Assembly (NCBI GenBank): GCA_920105625.2
Contig: OV050030.1
Coordinates: forward strand, 217,418,325 to 217,482,324
Length of the DNA stretch: 64,000 bases
DNA from: Clusia tigrina
Taxonomy: Eukaryota > Arthropoda > Insecta > Diptera > Clusiidae
Direction of reading: 5' to 3'
Below, one piece after another: positions 13,501-24,214 of the stretch. Within the stretch, counting starts at the first letter, position 1; every line of letters begins with the position of its first letter. The position numbers were made by a program, and so were the translations under genes. The notes under the pieces are model-generated. The model was not told where the DNA came from. It ran no database searches and saw only the letters and a program-made list of their open reading frames with translations.

Positions 13501-15708
13501 TGATAAAACCTCAAATGGTCCCAACTTCTGTACGGTGCGTCCTATACCTATCAAAGTTTGCAACATTCAAATGCTTACTGGAGCGTCATAAAACCTTCAA
13601 ATGTTGTGACAATAAAGTGCTCGTGCCACTTATCAATTTAAGCTATCGCTCATAGTTAAGCTACCCTTGACTCCAAAATCAAACACTGATAAATCCTCAA
13701 ATGGCCCTAACTTCTTTACGGTGCGTCCTATACCTATCAAAGTTTGCAACATTCAAATGCTTACTGGAGCGTCATAAAACCTTGAAATGTTGTGACAATA
13801 AAGTAGTCGTGCCTCTTATCAATTTAGGCTATCGCTCATAGCTATGCTACCCTTGACTCCAAAATAAAACACTGATAAAACCTCAAATGGCCCTAACTTC
13901 TGTACGGTGCGTCCTATACCTATCAAAGTTTGCAACTTTCAAATGCTTGTAACTTTTTACTGGAGAGTCATAAAATCTTGAAATTTTGTGAGTATAAAGT
14001 ACTCGGGCCTCTTATCAAATTAAGCTATGGCTCATAACTATGCTAAACTTGACTCCAAAATAAAACACTGATAAAACTTCAAATGGACCTAACTTCTATA
14101 CGGTGCGTCCTATACCTATCAAAGTTTGCAACATTCAAATGCTTGCTGGAGCGTCCTAAAACCTTGAAATGTTGTGACAATAAAGTACTCGTGCCACTTA
14201 TCTATTTAAACTATCGCTCATAGCTATGCTAGCCTTGACTCCACTGATAAAACTTCAAATGGCCCTAACATATGTACGGTGCGTCCTATACCTATCAAAA
14301 TTTGCAACATTCAAATGCTTACTGGAGCGTCATAAAACCTTGAAATGTTGTGACAATAAAGTAGTCGTGCCTCTTATCAATTTAAGCTATCGCTCATAGC
14401 TATGCTACCCTTGACTTCAAAATAAAACACTGATAAAACCTCAAATGGCCCTAACTTCTGTACGGTGCGTCCTATATATATCAAATTTTGCAACATTCAA
14501 ATGCTCACTAGAGCGTCATTAAACCTTGAAATTTTGTGACAATAAACTCCTCGTCCCTTTTATCAATTCAAGCTCTCGCTCATAGCTATGCGACCCTTGA
14601 CTCCAAAATAAAACACTGATAGAACCTCAAATGGCCCTAACTTCTGTACGGTGCGTCCTATACCTATCAAAGTTTGCAACTTTCAAATGCTTGTAACTTT
14701 TTACTGGAGAGTCATAAAATCTTGAAATTTTGTGAGTATAAAGTACTCGGGCCTCTTATCAATTTAAGCTATGGCTCATAACTATGCTAAACTTGACTCC
14801 AAAATAAAACACTGATAAAACTTCAAATGGACCTAACTTCTATACGGTGTGTCCTATACCTATCAAAGTTTGCAACATTCAAATGCCTGCTGGAGCGTCC
14901 TAAAACCTTGAAATGTTGTGGCAATAAAGTACTCGTGCCACTTATCAATTTAAACTCTCGCTCATAGCTATGCTACCCTTGACTCCACTGATAAAACTTC
15001 AAATGGCCTTAACATATGTACGGTGCGTCCTATACCTATCAAAATTTGCAACATTCAAATGCTTACTGGAACGTCATAAAACCTTGAAATGTTGTGACAA
15101 TAAAGTAGTCGTGCCTCTTATCAATTTAAGCTATCGCTCATAGCTATGCTACCCTTGACTTCAAAATAAAACACTGATAAAACCTCAAATGGCCCTAACT
15201 TCTGTACGGTGCGTCCTATACCAATCAAAGTTTGCAACATTCAAATGCTTACTGGAGCGTCATAAAACCTTGAAATGTTGTGACAATAAAGTACTCGTGC
15301 CTCTTATCAATTTAAGCTATCGCTCATAGCTATGCTACCCTTGATTCCAAAATAAAACACTGAAAAAACCTTAAATGGCCCTAACTTCTGCACGGTGCAT
15401 CCTATATATATCAAAGTTTTACAACATTCAAATGCTTACTGGAGCGTCATAAAACCTTGAAAGTTTGTGACAATAAACTACTACGTGCCTTTCATCAATT
15501 GAAGCTCTAGCTCATTGCTATGCTACCCTTGACCACAAAATAAAACACTGATAAAACCTCAAATGGTCCCAACTTCTGTACGGTGCGTCCTATACCTATC
15601 AAAATTTGCAACATTCAAATGCTTACTGGCGCGTCAAAAAACCTGGAAATGTTGTCACAATAAAGTACTCGCGCCACTTATCAATTTAAGCTATCGCTCA
15701 TAGCTATG

Positions 15709-15713
15709 CTACC
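15709..15713. other. Target-site duplication, left copy (CTACC)
   Basis: CTACC abuts the 5' LTR of BEL/Pao element 1 and is repeated at 24215-24219 after the 3' LTR. The flanking satellite reads continuously through GCTACC-GTTGACTCC when the element and one CTACC are removed. Five-base duplications are usual for BEL/Pao. Confidence 0.93.
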
Positions 15714-16332
15714 TGTTAATTGCATTAACAGTTGATGTGCAAACCTCATTGGGAGGTATGTAACATTCACACTTTTAATGCATAACATCTTCTTTTGCAT
15801 ACAATTAGGCTTGTGTTAAGCAAACCTTGCCAGCTTAACGATGGAATTTGCATTGTTGACAAAAACTCCAATATATACTACATCAGCGAAGGCATTGCAC
15901 TGGATGAAACATGATATCAAGTGCAATACGCTGAGAAACTCAATTCAAGGCCAGCTTGCAAATTTGTCAATAATGCACATTTCATGGTTATGCTGTCAAT
16001 TCAATAATACCTAATATGTATAGCCAAATTATATGTAATATATGTATATAGAAAATGAATAAATACCCACGATTGGCACATCCAAAAGTCAGTCAATCAG
16101 TAAGAGTTAACTGTGAGTCTTTTCATTTTAACTTAACATTGATTGATTCTCCTTCTCCGACACCAAGGTTTATGTGCCTGTTGTCAAACCCACCATCAAC
16201 TCGGTACAAGCACCGCTGTTGACATTAGGTCCTTTTTCAACGATACCAAGGTTTACGTGCCTGGTATCAACTTTATAATCAACTCGGTACAAGAACCGTT
16301 GTTGAAATTCAGCTGTTAAATTTAGTTTAACA
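15714..16332 (+). repeat. 5' LTR of BEL/Pao element 1
   Basis: 619 bp, starting TGTTAATTGC and ending TTTAACA. By eye it differs from the 3' copy only at 16181 (T/A), 16282 (A/G) and 16287 (G/A). A polyadenylation signal AATAAA lies at 16058-16063. Each LTR end can fold into a hairpin (15714-15730 and 16314-16332). The 3' third holds a diverged direct repeat with an offset of 83 bp, each copy containing ACCAAGGTTTA, GTGCCTG and CTCGGTACAAG (from 16162 and 16245). Confidence 0.97.
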
Positions 16333-16335
16333 TTT

Positions 16336-16375
16336 TGGTGACCCCGACGTTTGCAACCTTCTGAGTATCAGAGGG
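16336..16375 (+). other. Primer-binding site of element 1, extended tRNA-Trp-like
   Basis: Three bases after the LTR, TGGTGACCCCGACGT (16336-16350) is complementary to the 3' end of tRNA-Trp, the same primer class as Rous sarcoma virus. The similarity goes on: TTGCAACCTTCTGA followed by TCAGA resembles the complement of the variable region and both anticodon-stem strands of tRNA-Trp. About 12 nt that would match the T-loop are missing after 16350, and the anticodon loop is reduced to about three bases. The tRNA sequence is recalled, not searched. Confidence 0.75.
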
Positions 16376-16652
16376 AAAGGATAACTGGTTCAAGTGCCAA
16401 GTATCCATCGATCCACTGATCATTGAAACATCCTTCAGTAGGCAGCAAACAGCTACCAGGTAGTATCCACATTCATCAATCAAGTCCTAAGCTAGTAACC
16501 TGCAGAAGACTTCAGACATCATATACATCATCAAACTATCATGTGTCCTGTAACCAGCAGACGACAACAATCAAGTCAGCATTAGCCGGTAACCAGCAGA
16601 CGACAACAACGAATCCTGCACATAGCATTCAAAAACACGATACGTCAGCATC
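16376..16652 (+). other. 5' untranslated leader of element 1
   Basis: This is the stretch between the primer-binding site and the likely gag start. It holds a 21-nt direct repeat beginning GTAACCAGCAGACG at 16550 and 16589 (39 bp apart), with a weaker third copy around 16495. An open frame of 84 codons (16423-16677) crosses it, but it is low-complexity (Thr/Gln/Ser-rich), resembles no Gag region, and is probably incidental. Confidence 0.6.
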
Positions 16653-17250
16653 ATGGGAATGGATGAACTATCATTGAGGTAAGATGAACTTGCACTGGCT
16701 CTACAAAAAGCTATAGCCAATTACAGGAAGGCGCCACAAGAGCGCAGAACAATAGATATCATAACAACAAAAGCCAAGGAGCTGGATGAATTGTGGGTAC
16801 AGTTTGACAAACTCGACAATACCATCCGCGAACAACATGGCAAGGAAGTCGACCACCCATATTTCGTGAAGGATTTACACACTGCCATTCGCACGAAATA
16901 CCGAGAAGCACGCGATGAGATGGACAGAGCAGTACAGGCCATCAAACGTCTCCAGGCAGCATCAACCTCAAAGGCTGCACCGGACGTACTCAAAACAGTA
17001 CGGTCGCCGCAGCCAGCCACCAGACAAAGCGAATCAAGCACCATGATAGCTGCCCCCAGAAGTCCGTCAAGTCAGCTATGCTCACTAATTGACAAACAAA
17101 AGAAGTCAATAGACACAGCTAGCAAACTACTTAGCCAAGTGCTTAATAGTGTGACACAACAAACGTCGCACTATTATGCAATGCAGGCGAAGACAGTAGA
17201 AACGCATTGGAAATCTGCCCAGGACCTGCACCAAAGGATCTGGTTATCTG
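16653..17250 (+). pseudogene. gag N-terminal part, element 1 (early stop, truncated by deletion)
   Basis: The likely start is the ATG at 16653; its frame meets TAA at 16680-16682 after nine codons, then stays open past 17250. The product is a charged, helical segment aligning in character with the first about 200 residues of the element 2 Gag: a shared YY-x-(I/A)-(K/Q)-x-K pattern and a W just before the break. After about 17250 this frame no longer encodes Gag. Compared with element 2, about 0.5 kb is missing, equivalent to its Gag residues about 200-362, which contain the DUF1759-type core. Gag would form the cytoplasmic particle, so this copy cannot make one on its own. Confidence 0.8.
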
Positions 17251-20200
17251 ATGAGCCCAGCAGAGTGCATCATGACTCTACAAGGTCTAGGAGTGAGCAC
17301 CGACAGCTGGGACTCCATTCTGCTGTACATAATAACCCAAAACCTGCACAAAACCACTCACGCATTATGGGAGCAATCCTTAAAACAGCCGAAGGAGATA
17401 CCATCTGTAAACGAATTCCTGAAATTCCTTGAACTTAGATTCCAGTCATCGGAAGCTTTAGGAGGAAGACTCAACAAGGATGCGGCAGAACAAGGGCGAC
17501 CAAGGGCCTACCAGGCGTTAAGTGTTTCAGTGCCAACAGGTCCAGCATGCATCACATGCAACCAACATCATGCGCTATTTCAATGTCAAGATTTTCTCAA
17601 AATGACACCAAGTCAGCGGTTAAACACAGTCCAAAAAGCAAACTACTGTGTAAACTGTCTGAAAGGTGGGCACAATGCCAAATCTTGCTTGTCAGGCAAC
17701 TGCACCAAATGCAATAGAAAACACAACACGTTCTTGCATCTAGAAGCACGGGAGCAGACCACAAGAGAAAGCCGATCAACAGCAATCAATTTAAAATCAA
17801 CTACAACTCTGTCCAATACCGCAGTGGCATCAGCAGCCACCGACATCATGCCTACACATCGAAGCTGTTATGTCTTGTTGGGAACAGCTAAAATCAGAAT
17901 AACAGCTGCGAATGGACGATCGGGTGAATTCAGAGCCATTCTCGACTCAGGATCACAAATCAACATCGTCTCCGAGCGTGTCATTAAAAGACTAGGCATA
18001 TATCCAATCGAGGCTTCGTTGTGCATTGAAGGTATTGGGAATGCCCAAAGAAGAGCTACGCACCGCGCTAACATGAAACTGGAATCTCGAACAAGCAACT
18101 TTGCAGCCGACTTCGAGGCATTTGTGCTGCCAAGCATTGTTCCAACTCAACCAGCTCAGCAGCTAAACGTTACAAAATGGCCGATTCCTAAGGGTCTCCA
18201 ACTGGCTGATCCGGACTTTCATCAACCAGGAAAAATCGATGTTCTCTTGGGCGCAGAGCTGTATTACGACCTCATAGAAATGGGCCAAATCAAACTTTCC
18301 TCTGAGCTCCCAGTCATGCAAAACACAACGCTTGGTTGGGTGATAAGTGGAAAAATTGGCCAAAGCTCAACAAAAACAGCAACATGTGCAGTCTACACTG
18401 GTCAGGAGAATGGTTCCCTCAACGACACTCTTGAAAAATTCTGGCAACTTGAAGGATGTGATTCACCGAGCTGTAAGTTTACAACCGCCGAGCGTCGTTG
18501 TGAAGAACATTTTCTGCAAAATTATCAACGTGATATCAATGGGCGCTTCATAGTGAAATTGCCGTTCCAAACCAGTCCAAACCAACTGGGAAAATCGCAG
18601 AAGTTAGCTTTGCAACGGTTCATGACAATTGAACGAAAAATGATAAAGATTCCTGAATTCAAGGCCCAATATGTAGCCTTCATGCGAGAATACGAGAAGC
18701 TGGGTCATATGGAAGAGATTGATATAACTAGCATCAACAGTTCCCACTACTTTCTTCCACATCATGCCGTTTTGAAGCCAGACAGCTCAACGACAAAGCT
18801 AAGAGTCGTATTCGATGCTTCAGCCAAAACATCAACAAATGTCTCTTTAAACAATCTTCTGGCAACAGGACCAACTATCCAGGAAGATGTGTTGACTATT
18901 CTTTTGCGTTTCCGGCTCCCTCGATTTGTCTTTACAGCCGACATTGAAAAGATGTATCGACAAGTGCGAGTAGATAAAGACGATCAAAAGTTCCAACTTA
19001 TCTGGTGGAGAGAGGATCCCTCACATCCCATGAAGTGTTATCAGCTCACGACAGTCATCTACGGTACAACATCTGCACCGTATTTGGCTATCCGCACACT
19101 TCAGGCTCTGGCTGACGATCAAGCCAACAAATATCAACTAGGAGCAGGAGTCGTAAAATCCAATTTTTATGTCGATGACGTGTTGAGTGGATCTGATCAT
19201 CTCTCCACTGCATGTGAAATACAGCGGCAACTTCGACTCATGCTTAGTTCCGCGGGTTTCAATTTACGGAAATGGTGCGCGAATCATCCAAGGTTACTAG
19301 AAGAAATTCCAGTCACGGACCGTGAAGTAAATATGGAATTCGGTGACACACTGGACGACAACATCAAAACAATGGGATTGATTTGGAGCCCTTCTAATGA
19401 TGACTTTAAGGTCAAGGTTGGTGTAGTAGAATCCGGTAGGATAACAAAGCGTTCAGCCTTAGCAGATATTTCACGTATTTTCGATCCCCTTGGCTTCATC
19501 GCGCCAGTTACGACCACAGCAAAAGTGTTCCTTCAACAACTATGGAAACTTAAAATAGACTGGGACACAGAACTTCCAGCACCACTTCACAAAACATGGC
19601 TAACCTTCAAAAAGGACTTGCAGAAGTTAGAAACCATCAGCGTGCCACGCCACGTCTTCGGTCGCACAGTACCCAAGGACCCCCAAGTACACATTTTCGC
19701 TGACGCATCAGAACGTGCCTATGGAGCGGTAGCATACATGCGAACACAAGATTCCCAAAACCAGATAATCGTTCGCTTCCTATGCGCGAAATCACGAGTA
19801 GCTCCAACAAAGCAAGTAACATTACCAAGACTGGAATTGTGCGCTGCTAAGGTCGCCGTGGAATTGATGCAGAAGCTCCATGAAAGCCCATTCTTCAAAA
19901 GCGTTACAACGCATTTTTGGTCTGATTCCACAGCGGTGCTGGGATGGATAAATGCAGAATCAGCACACTACCACACATTCGTGGCGAACCGAATTTCGGC
20001 TATTCAGCAAGCAACTAATCCACAACAATGGCGTCACGTGCCGTCCCAAGACAATCCCGCAGATCTGGTATCAAGAGGCGTGACAGCAGCTAAATTGGTA
20101 GACAACCTGTTTTGGCTATATGGACCTAAGTTCCTGCACGGATCTATGACAATTTGGCCACTTCAATCTCCACGAGAACAATGTGCCTTGGAACTCAGGC

Positions 20201-20835
20201 GGCAGACGAGTGCAGCTCTAACACTCAATTCGAAAGAGACAACAACTTTCTGGGAAGAAATCAGTCACAGGAACTCATTTCGACGCCTGCAAAGAATTGT
20301 AGCATATGTCATTCGGTATGTGAAAGCATTAAGAAACAAGGTGTCCCACCCTACAATAGCACCAACAGCTGAAGAAATGGAGGCCTCATTGACATTAATT
20401 GTCAAGGGTACCCAAGGAAGAGCTTTTTACGATGACATTAAAAACTTAGAGCGTCACTCAACTGTCAATAACACTAGCGATATCAGTAATTTGTCACCGT
20501 TTATTGATGACCAAGGTATCCTACGAGTTGGAGGACGACTAGAAGCATCTAACTTGAGCTATGACGCAAAACATCCCATGTTGCTGCCATACAATGACCA
20601 TATCTCCAGAATGATTCTCGTCATGATGCATGAGAATAATTTGCATTGTGGTGCACAAGGTTTGCTATCAGCGTCAAGGCAACGATTTTGGATAATAAAA
20701 GGAAAAATAATGGCCCGAAACGTTGTGCAAAATTGCGTGCGCTGCACCAGATCCAAGCCTAAATTATTCACTCAAGTGATGGGAAATTTGCCAGCAACTA
20801 GAGTCACTCCAGCTCGCCCGTTTGTCCATAGTTGA
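17251..20835 (+). pseudogene. gag C-terminus, protease, RT, RNase H and integrase N-terminus, element 1
   Basis: An open frame of 1194 codons. Residues 5-70 match the Gag segment after the deletion. Three zinc-binding motifs follow: C100/C103/H106-107/C112, C133/C136/H141/C146 and C151/C154/H158/H163. The aspartic protease has D232-S-G. A Pao-type A17 region covers roughly 300-500. Reverse transcriptase has the catalytic D564 in TADIEKMYRQ and YVDD at 640-643. RNase H has D817, E861 and D891. The integrase zinc domain has H1127, H1132, C1162 and C1165. The frame ends at TGA 20833-20835, exactly where the conserved glycine before the first integrase catalytic Asp is expected, and continues in the same frame downstream. 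The ATG at 17251 lies within gag and is not a natural start. Confidence 0.95.
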
Positions 20836-23253
20836 GTGGATTATTGCGGACCATTTTGGGTGCACTATAAAATTCGTGGAAAGAAGCCACACAAGGCTTA
20901 CATCGCAGTATTTTCCTGTTTCGCAACAAAGGCAGTTCACCTAGAGGTTGTAACCGAATTGACGACCGAAGCATTTATCGGAGCGCTGAAACGCTTCATG
21001 TCTCGCCGCGGACGGTGTGACACTATCTATTGTGACAACGCAACCAATTTCGTCGGCGCAAGTAACAATCTGAAGGAGCTAAATGATGTCATCTTCTCAA
21101 ACACCTCACGAGAAAATATCACGAGATCATGCAGCGACCGTGGAATAAACTTCAAATTTATTCCTCCTAGAGCTCCACATTTTGGAGGCTTATGGGAAGC
21201 AGCTGTTAAATCCGCCAAGCATTTGCTACTACGAAGTGTATCGACGGCATCACTGACCTACGAAGAACTCGAAACCATCGTCGTGGAGATCGAGGGAATT
21301 TTGAATTCTCGACCGCTTACCCCAATGTCAACAGATCCAGATGACCTAACAGCGCTAACTCCGGGACACTTCTTGATAGGCGAACCGTTAACTTCACAGA
21401 TAGATAGGAACATGTCAGAATCCAAGGTATCCCTACAAACTAGATGGAAATTGGTGACACACCTTAAATACGAGTTCTGGAAACGTTGGTCACACGAGTA
21501 CCTTCACCAACTTCAGCAACGACACAAATGGAAGGGTCCAACTAGCACCATAGAGCCAAATACTATGGTAATCGTCAAAGAAGATAACTTACCAGTGCTC
21601 CAATGGCCTCTAGGGCGAATTGTTAAGGTGTACAAGGGTGACGATGGCTTAGTAAGAGTGTGCGACGTAAAAACACAAAGGGGCATATTTAAAAGAGCAA
21701 TTCAAAGACTGGCACCATTATTCTCGGCAGATCATGACGACATCGAAGTAGATCCAGAAGAGCAACCAGTGCCAAAAAGGAGAAGAATAATACCAGCAAT
21801 CACTAATGGTTTGGCACTGCTAGTCACAATAATGATGTTACCAATAATATTGGGATCTCCAGTGCAAGTTAATCGTTTTGGTTCAAAACTTGGCATCCAC
21901 TTCGAAAATATAGGATCAGTTGCTATTTCATCTACCGAATGGAACTTGCTCGTATACTACGATCTGAAACCATATTGGACAGAAGCATCAACGCTGTTCA
22001 ACGGTACCAGCACCCTACGTCAACTTTGCCGAAAGATTAAACAAAACTACACTTGTAGTCATCTAACTGACAGCTTCGATCGACTTGAAGGAGAATTGCG
22101 TGTAGATAATAATCTGATAAGAAGCAGTCGCAACAGGAGAGGGGCAGTAAATCTCGTTGGAAACCTTGCACATACACTATTTGGCGTGTTAGATTCAGAG
22201 TATTCCAAAAAGATGTCAAGGACAATATTAAACGTCAAAGAAAACGAGTCCAATCTGCTACATCTGCTGAAGAATCAAACATCCATCATTGATTCCACCG
22301 TCAACATCATAAAGCAGGATCAGATAGCGGTTAAGACAAAATTTGATGACTTTGACCAACAAGTGAATCAAATGTGGAATCAATTGCAGAAAGAAGACGA
22401 AGAGCTACAACAATCGAAATTGTTGGAACTATTCAACGCTCTGGCAATTCAACTAACTCTAATCGCAACCGATTTACAACGTACACAGTCAGCTATACTG
22501 GATGTTCTCACAGACACTCACCATGGTAAATTCAATCCGCTACTTTTAACTCCCGAGCAGTTGCACACCGAAGTTGACAAAATTAAACTCCACCTGCCAT
22601 CATCATTAGAACTACCTGCAAATCAAGAGGACTTAATACAACTGTATAGGATAATGAAGGTCAAGGGAGGACTCACTCAGGACCATGTTGTGTTTAAGAT
22701 TACATTACCGTTGGTGGAACATGACCGATTTGAACTCTTTCTGCTCATTTCGGTACCAAATTGGATCAACAACACTATGGTGGCAATTGATACATGCACC
22801 ACCTTTCTAGCCACAAATGCTGCTCGCGATCAATACCTCCGAATTAGCTCCGACGACTTTGCATCATGTGAGCGAATCAATCAAATTGAATACGTATGTT
22901 CAAATGTTCCAATCCGGTACAGCTATGAGGCTGAGATGTGTTCCTGCGAAATCAATTTGTTTAACAACAACACTCAACCAAATTGTAAACTAAAACCTGT
23001 GGCCAATAACATTACGTGGCTACCATTGAAGAAAAAAAAATCAATGGATTTATGCAATTCCGTCAACTTCACGAGCCACTGCAGTCTGCGGCAAGGAAAT
23101 CATCCCGTTGACACTGAAAGGCTCAGGACTACTGACACTTCAGCCAGAATGTGTGCTGAAACACAATGCAATCTCAATACAAGGGCAAGAATCCGTGTCC
23201 AGTGCGTTAACAGCATCACGCACAAGCCTAGGAAAAATTACAGAATTATCTAA
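20836..23253 (+). pseudogene. Integrase core plus env-like glycoprotein, element 1
   Basis: This in-frame continuation after the TGA has 805 codons, beginning with GTG. The integrase core shows D2, D67 (YCDNATNF) and E121 (GGLWEAAVK), followed by a DUF5641-type C-terminal region at about 240-295. A basic KRRR and a hydrophobic stretch (about 320-340) then open the env-like part, with no stop between pol and env. A furin-type RNRR lies at 432-435 (22129-22140), followed at once by a glycine-containing hydrophobic segment ending LFGVLD. This resembles the cleavage site and fusion peptide of baculovirus F and insect errantivirus Env proteins. Several N-x-S/T sites follow. The frame is lost at an A9 run, 23032-23040; residues from there to the stop are out of frame. 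Confidence 0.93.
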
Positions 23254-23566
23254 TAGTGAACAAATAACCCCACTATTGCAAAAAATCAACGCGATCACTT
23301 ACACAACACAACTGAAGAATCTCACAGAATTACACAATGCTCTGGCCAAGGAAAAACTGATGACACTGCACAAAATTCAACCACCAGACTATTACCACCA
23401 TGCGGTCAGTTATACCGCACTGTTCCTGTCCGTGATACTTTTAATTACTGGGCTCATATGGAAAATACGAAGTCAACGTGGCGTCAATGTACCAGAAATC
23501 ATCACGTCAACAGATACGGTGCCTCAGCCTCGCCCTCGCCACCAACCAATAGAGAATCTTATATAG
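23041..23566 (+). pseudogene. env-like C-terminus with membrane anchor, element 1 (shifted frame)
   Basis: After the A9 run the env reading continues in another frame and ends with TAG at 23564-23566. It aligns with the tail of element 2 env: a conserved cysteine-containing segment, a long helical ectodomain, a hydrophobic transmembrane segment (near the YTALFLSVILLITGLIW stretch) and a short basic cytoplasmic tail. An ATG at 23108 opens this frame, but nothing suggests it is used independently. The lesion is a one-base homopolymer change, so either a real slippage mutation or an assembly error is possible. Confidence 0.88.
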
Positions 23567-23583
23567 GTTGAGCTGTGCTCAAC

Positions 23584-23595
23584 GCGCGGGAGAAA
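23584..23595 (+). other. Polypurine tract of element 1
   Basis: GCGCGGGAGAAA lies directly before the 3' LTR, the normal site of plus-strand priming. The preceding GCTCAAC (23577-23583) and the GCGGGAG core are shared with element 2 (34752-34769), although the two LTR families look unrelated. Confidence 0.8.
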
Positions 23596-24214
23596 TGTTA
23601 ATTGCATTAACAGTTGATGTGCAAACCTCATTGGGAGGTATGTAACATTCACACTTTTAATGCATAACATCTTCTTTTGCATACAATTAGGCTTGTGTTA
23701 AGCAAACCTTGCCAGCTTAACGATGGAATTTGCATTGTTGACAAAAACTCCAATATATACTACATCAGCGAAGGCATTGCACTGGATGAAACATGATATC
23801 AAGTGCAATACGCTGAGAAACTCAATTCAAGGCCAGCTTGCAAATTTGTCAATAATGCACATTTCATGGTTATGCTGTCAATTCAATAATACCTAATATG
23901 TATAGCCAAATTATATGTAATATATGTATATAGAAAATGAATAAATACCCACGATTGGCACATCCAAAAGTCAGTCAATCAGTAAGAGTTAACTGTGAGT
24001 CTTTTCATTTTAACTTAACATTGATTGATTCTCCTTCTCCGACACCAAGGTTTATGTGCCTGATGTCAAACCCACCATCAACTCGGTACAAGCACCGCTG
24101 TTGACATTAGGTCCTTTTTCAACGATACCAAGGTTTACGTGCCTGGTATCAACTTTATAATCAGCTCGATACAAGAACCGTTGTTGAAATTCAGCTGTTA
24201 AATTTAGTTTAACA
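23596..24214 (+). repeat. 3' LTR of BEL/Pao element 1
   Basis: 619 bp, TGTTAA...TTAACA, offset by 7882 from the 5' LTR, with differences at 24063, 24164 and 24169 only. It is followed by the second CTACC target copy at 24215-24219. Confidence 0.97.

Larger units (their letters stand above)
1..15713 (+). repeat. Satellite array, block A (head-to-tail monomers of about 186-196 bp)
   Basis: The whole block is a tandem repeat. Anchoring on AGTTTGCAA, successive copies begin at 12, 209, 401, 596, 788, 984 and 1180, giving spacings of 192-197 bp. Around 3312, 3498 and 3684 the spacing is 186 bp because GTAACTTTTT after AAATGCTT is absent. That is roughly 80 monomers, all in the same orientation. 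Each monomer carries AATAAA in a CAATAAAGTACTCG context and an AGCTAT-n5-ATAGCT dyad. Long monomers dominate the left part and short ones become common to the right. Small open frames of 60-85 codons recur at the same monomer phase on both strands and have no coding features, so I do not annotate them. No gene or non-satellite sequence is visible. I do not recognise the satellite family. Confidence 0.97.
15714..24214 (+). mobile_element. BEL/Pao LTR retrotransposon with env-like domain (element 1), defective
   Basis: An 8501-bp element bounded by two 619-bp TG...CA LTRs and a 5-bp target duplication. Inside, in order, are a primer-binding site, gag, zinc knuckles, aspartic protease, reverse transcriptase (YVDD), RNase H, integrase and a C-terminal envelope-like glycoprotein domain with a furin-type site. 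This order (PR-RT-RH-IN) and the A17-type region between protease and RT are typical of BEL/Pao, and the env domain recalls roo-like members. Pol is in one frame, broken by a single TGA. Four lesions make the copy non-autonomous: a TAA at 16680, a gag deletion near 17250, a TGA at 20833 and a frameshift at 23032-23040. The LTRs differ at 3 of 619 positions, so the insertion is recent. Confidence 0.96.

Noticed and set aside
1..15713. CRISPR-like array
   Set aside because: There are no short identical repeats separated by unique spacers; the entire monomer is repeated, and the retroelements are eukaryotic.
16423..16677. Separate 84-codon gene in the element 1 leader
   Set aside because: Low-complexity translation containing the 21-nt leader repeat, in a different frame from gag, and not found in element 2.
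23032..23040. Programmed frameshift at the A9 run in element 1 env
   Set aside because: It lies inside the env ectodomain, where no family is known to recode, and homopolymer slippage or an assembly error is simpler.
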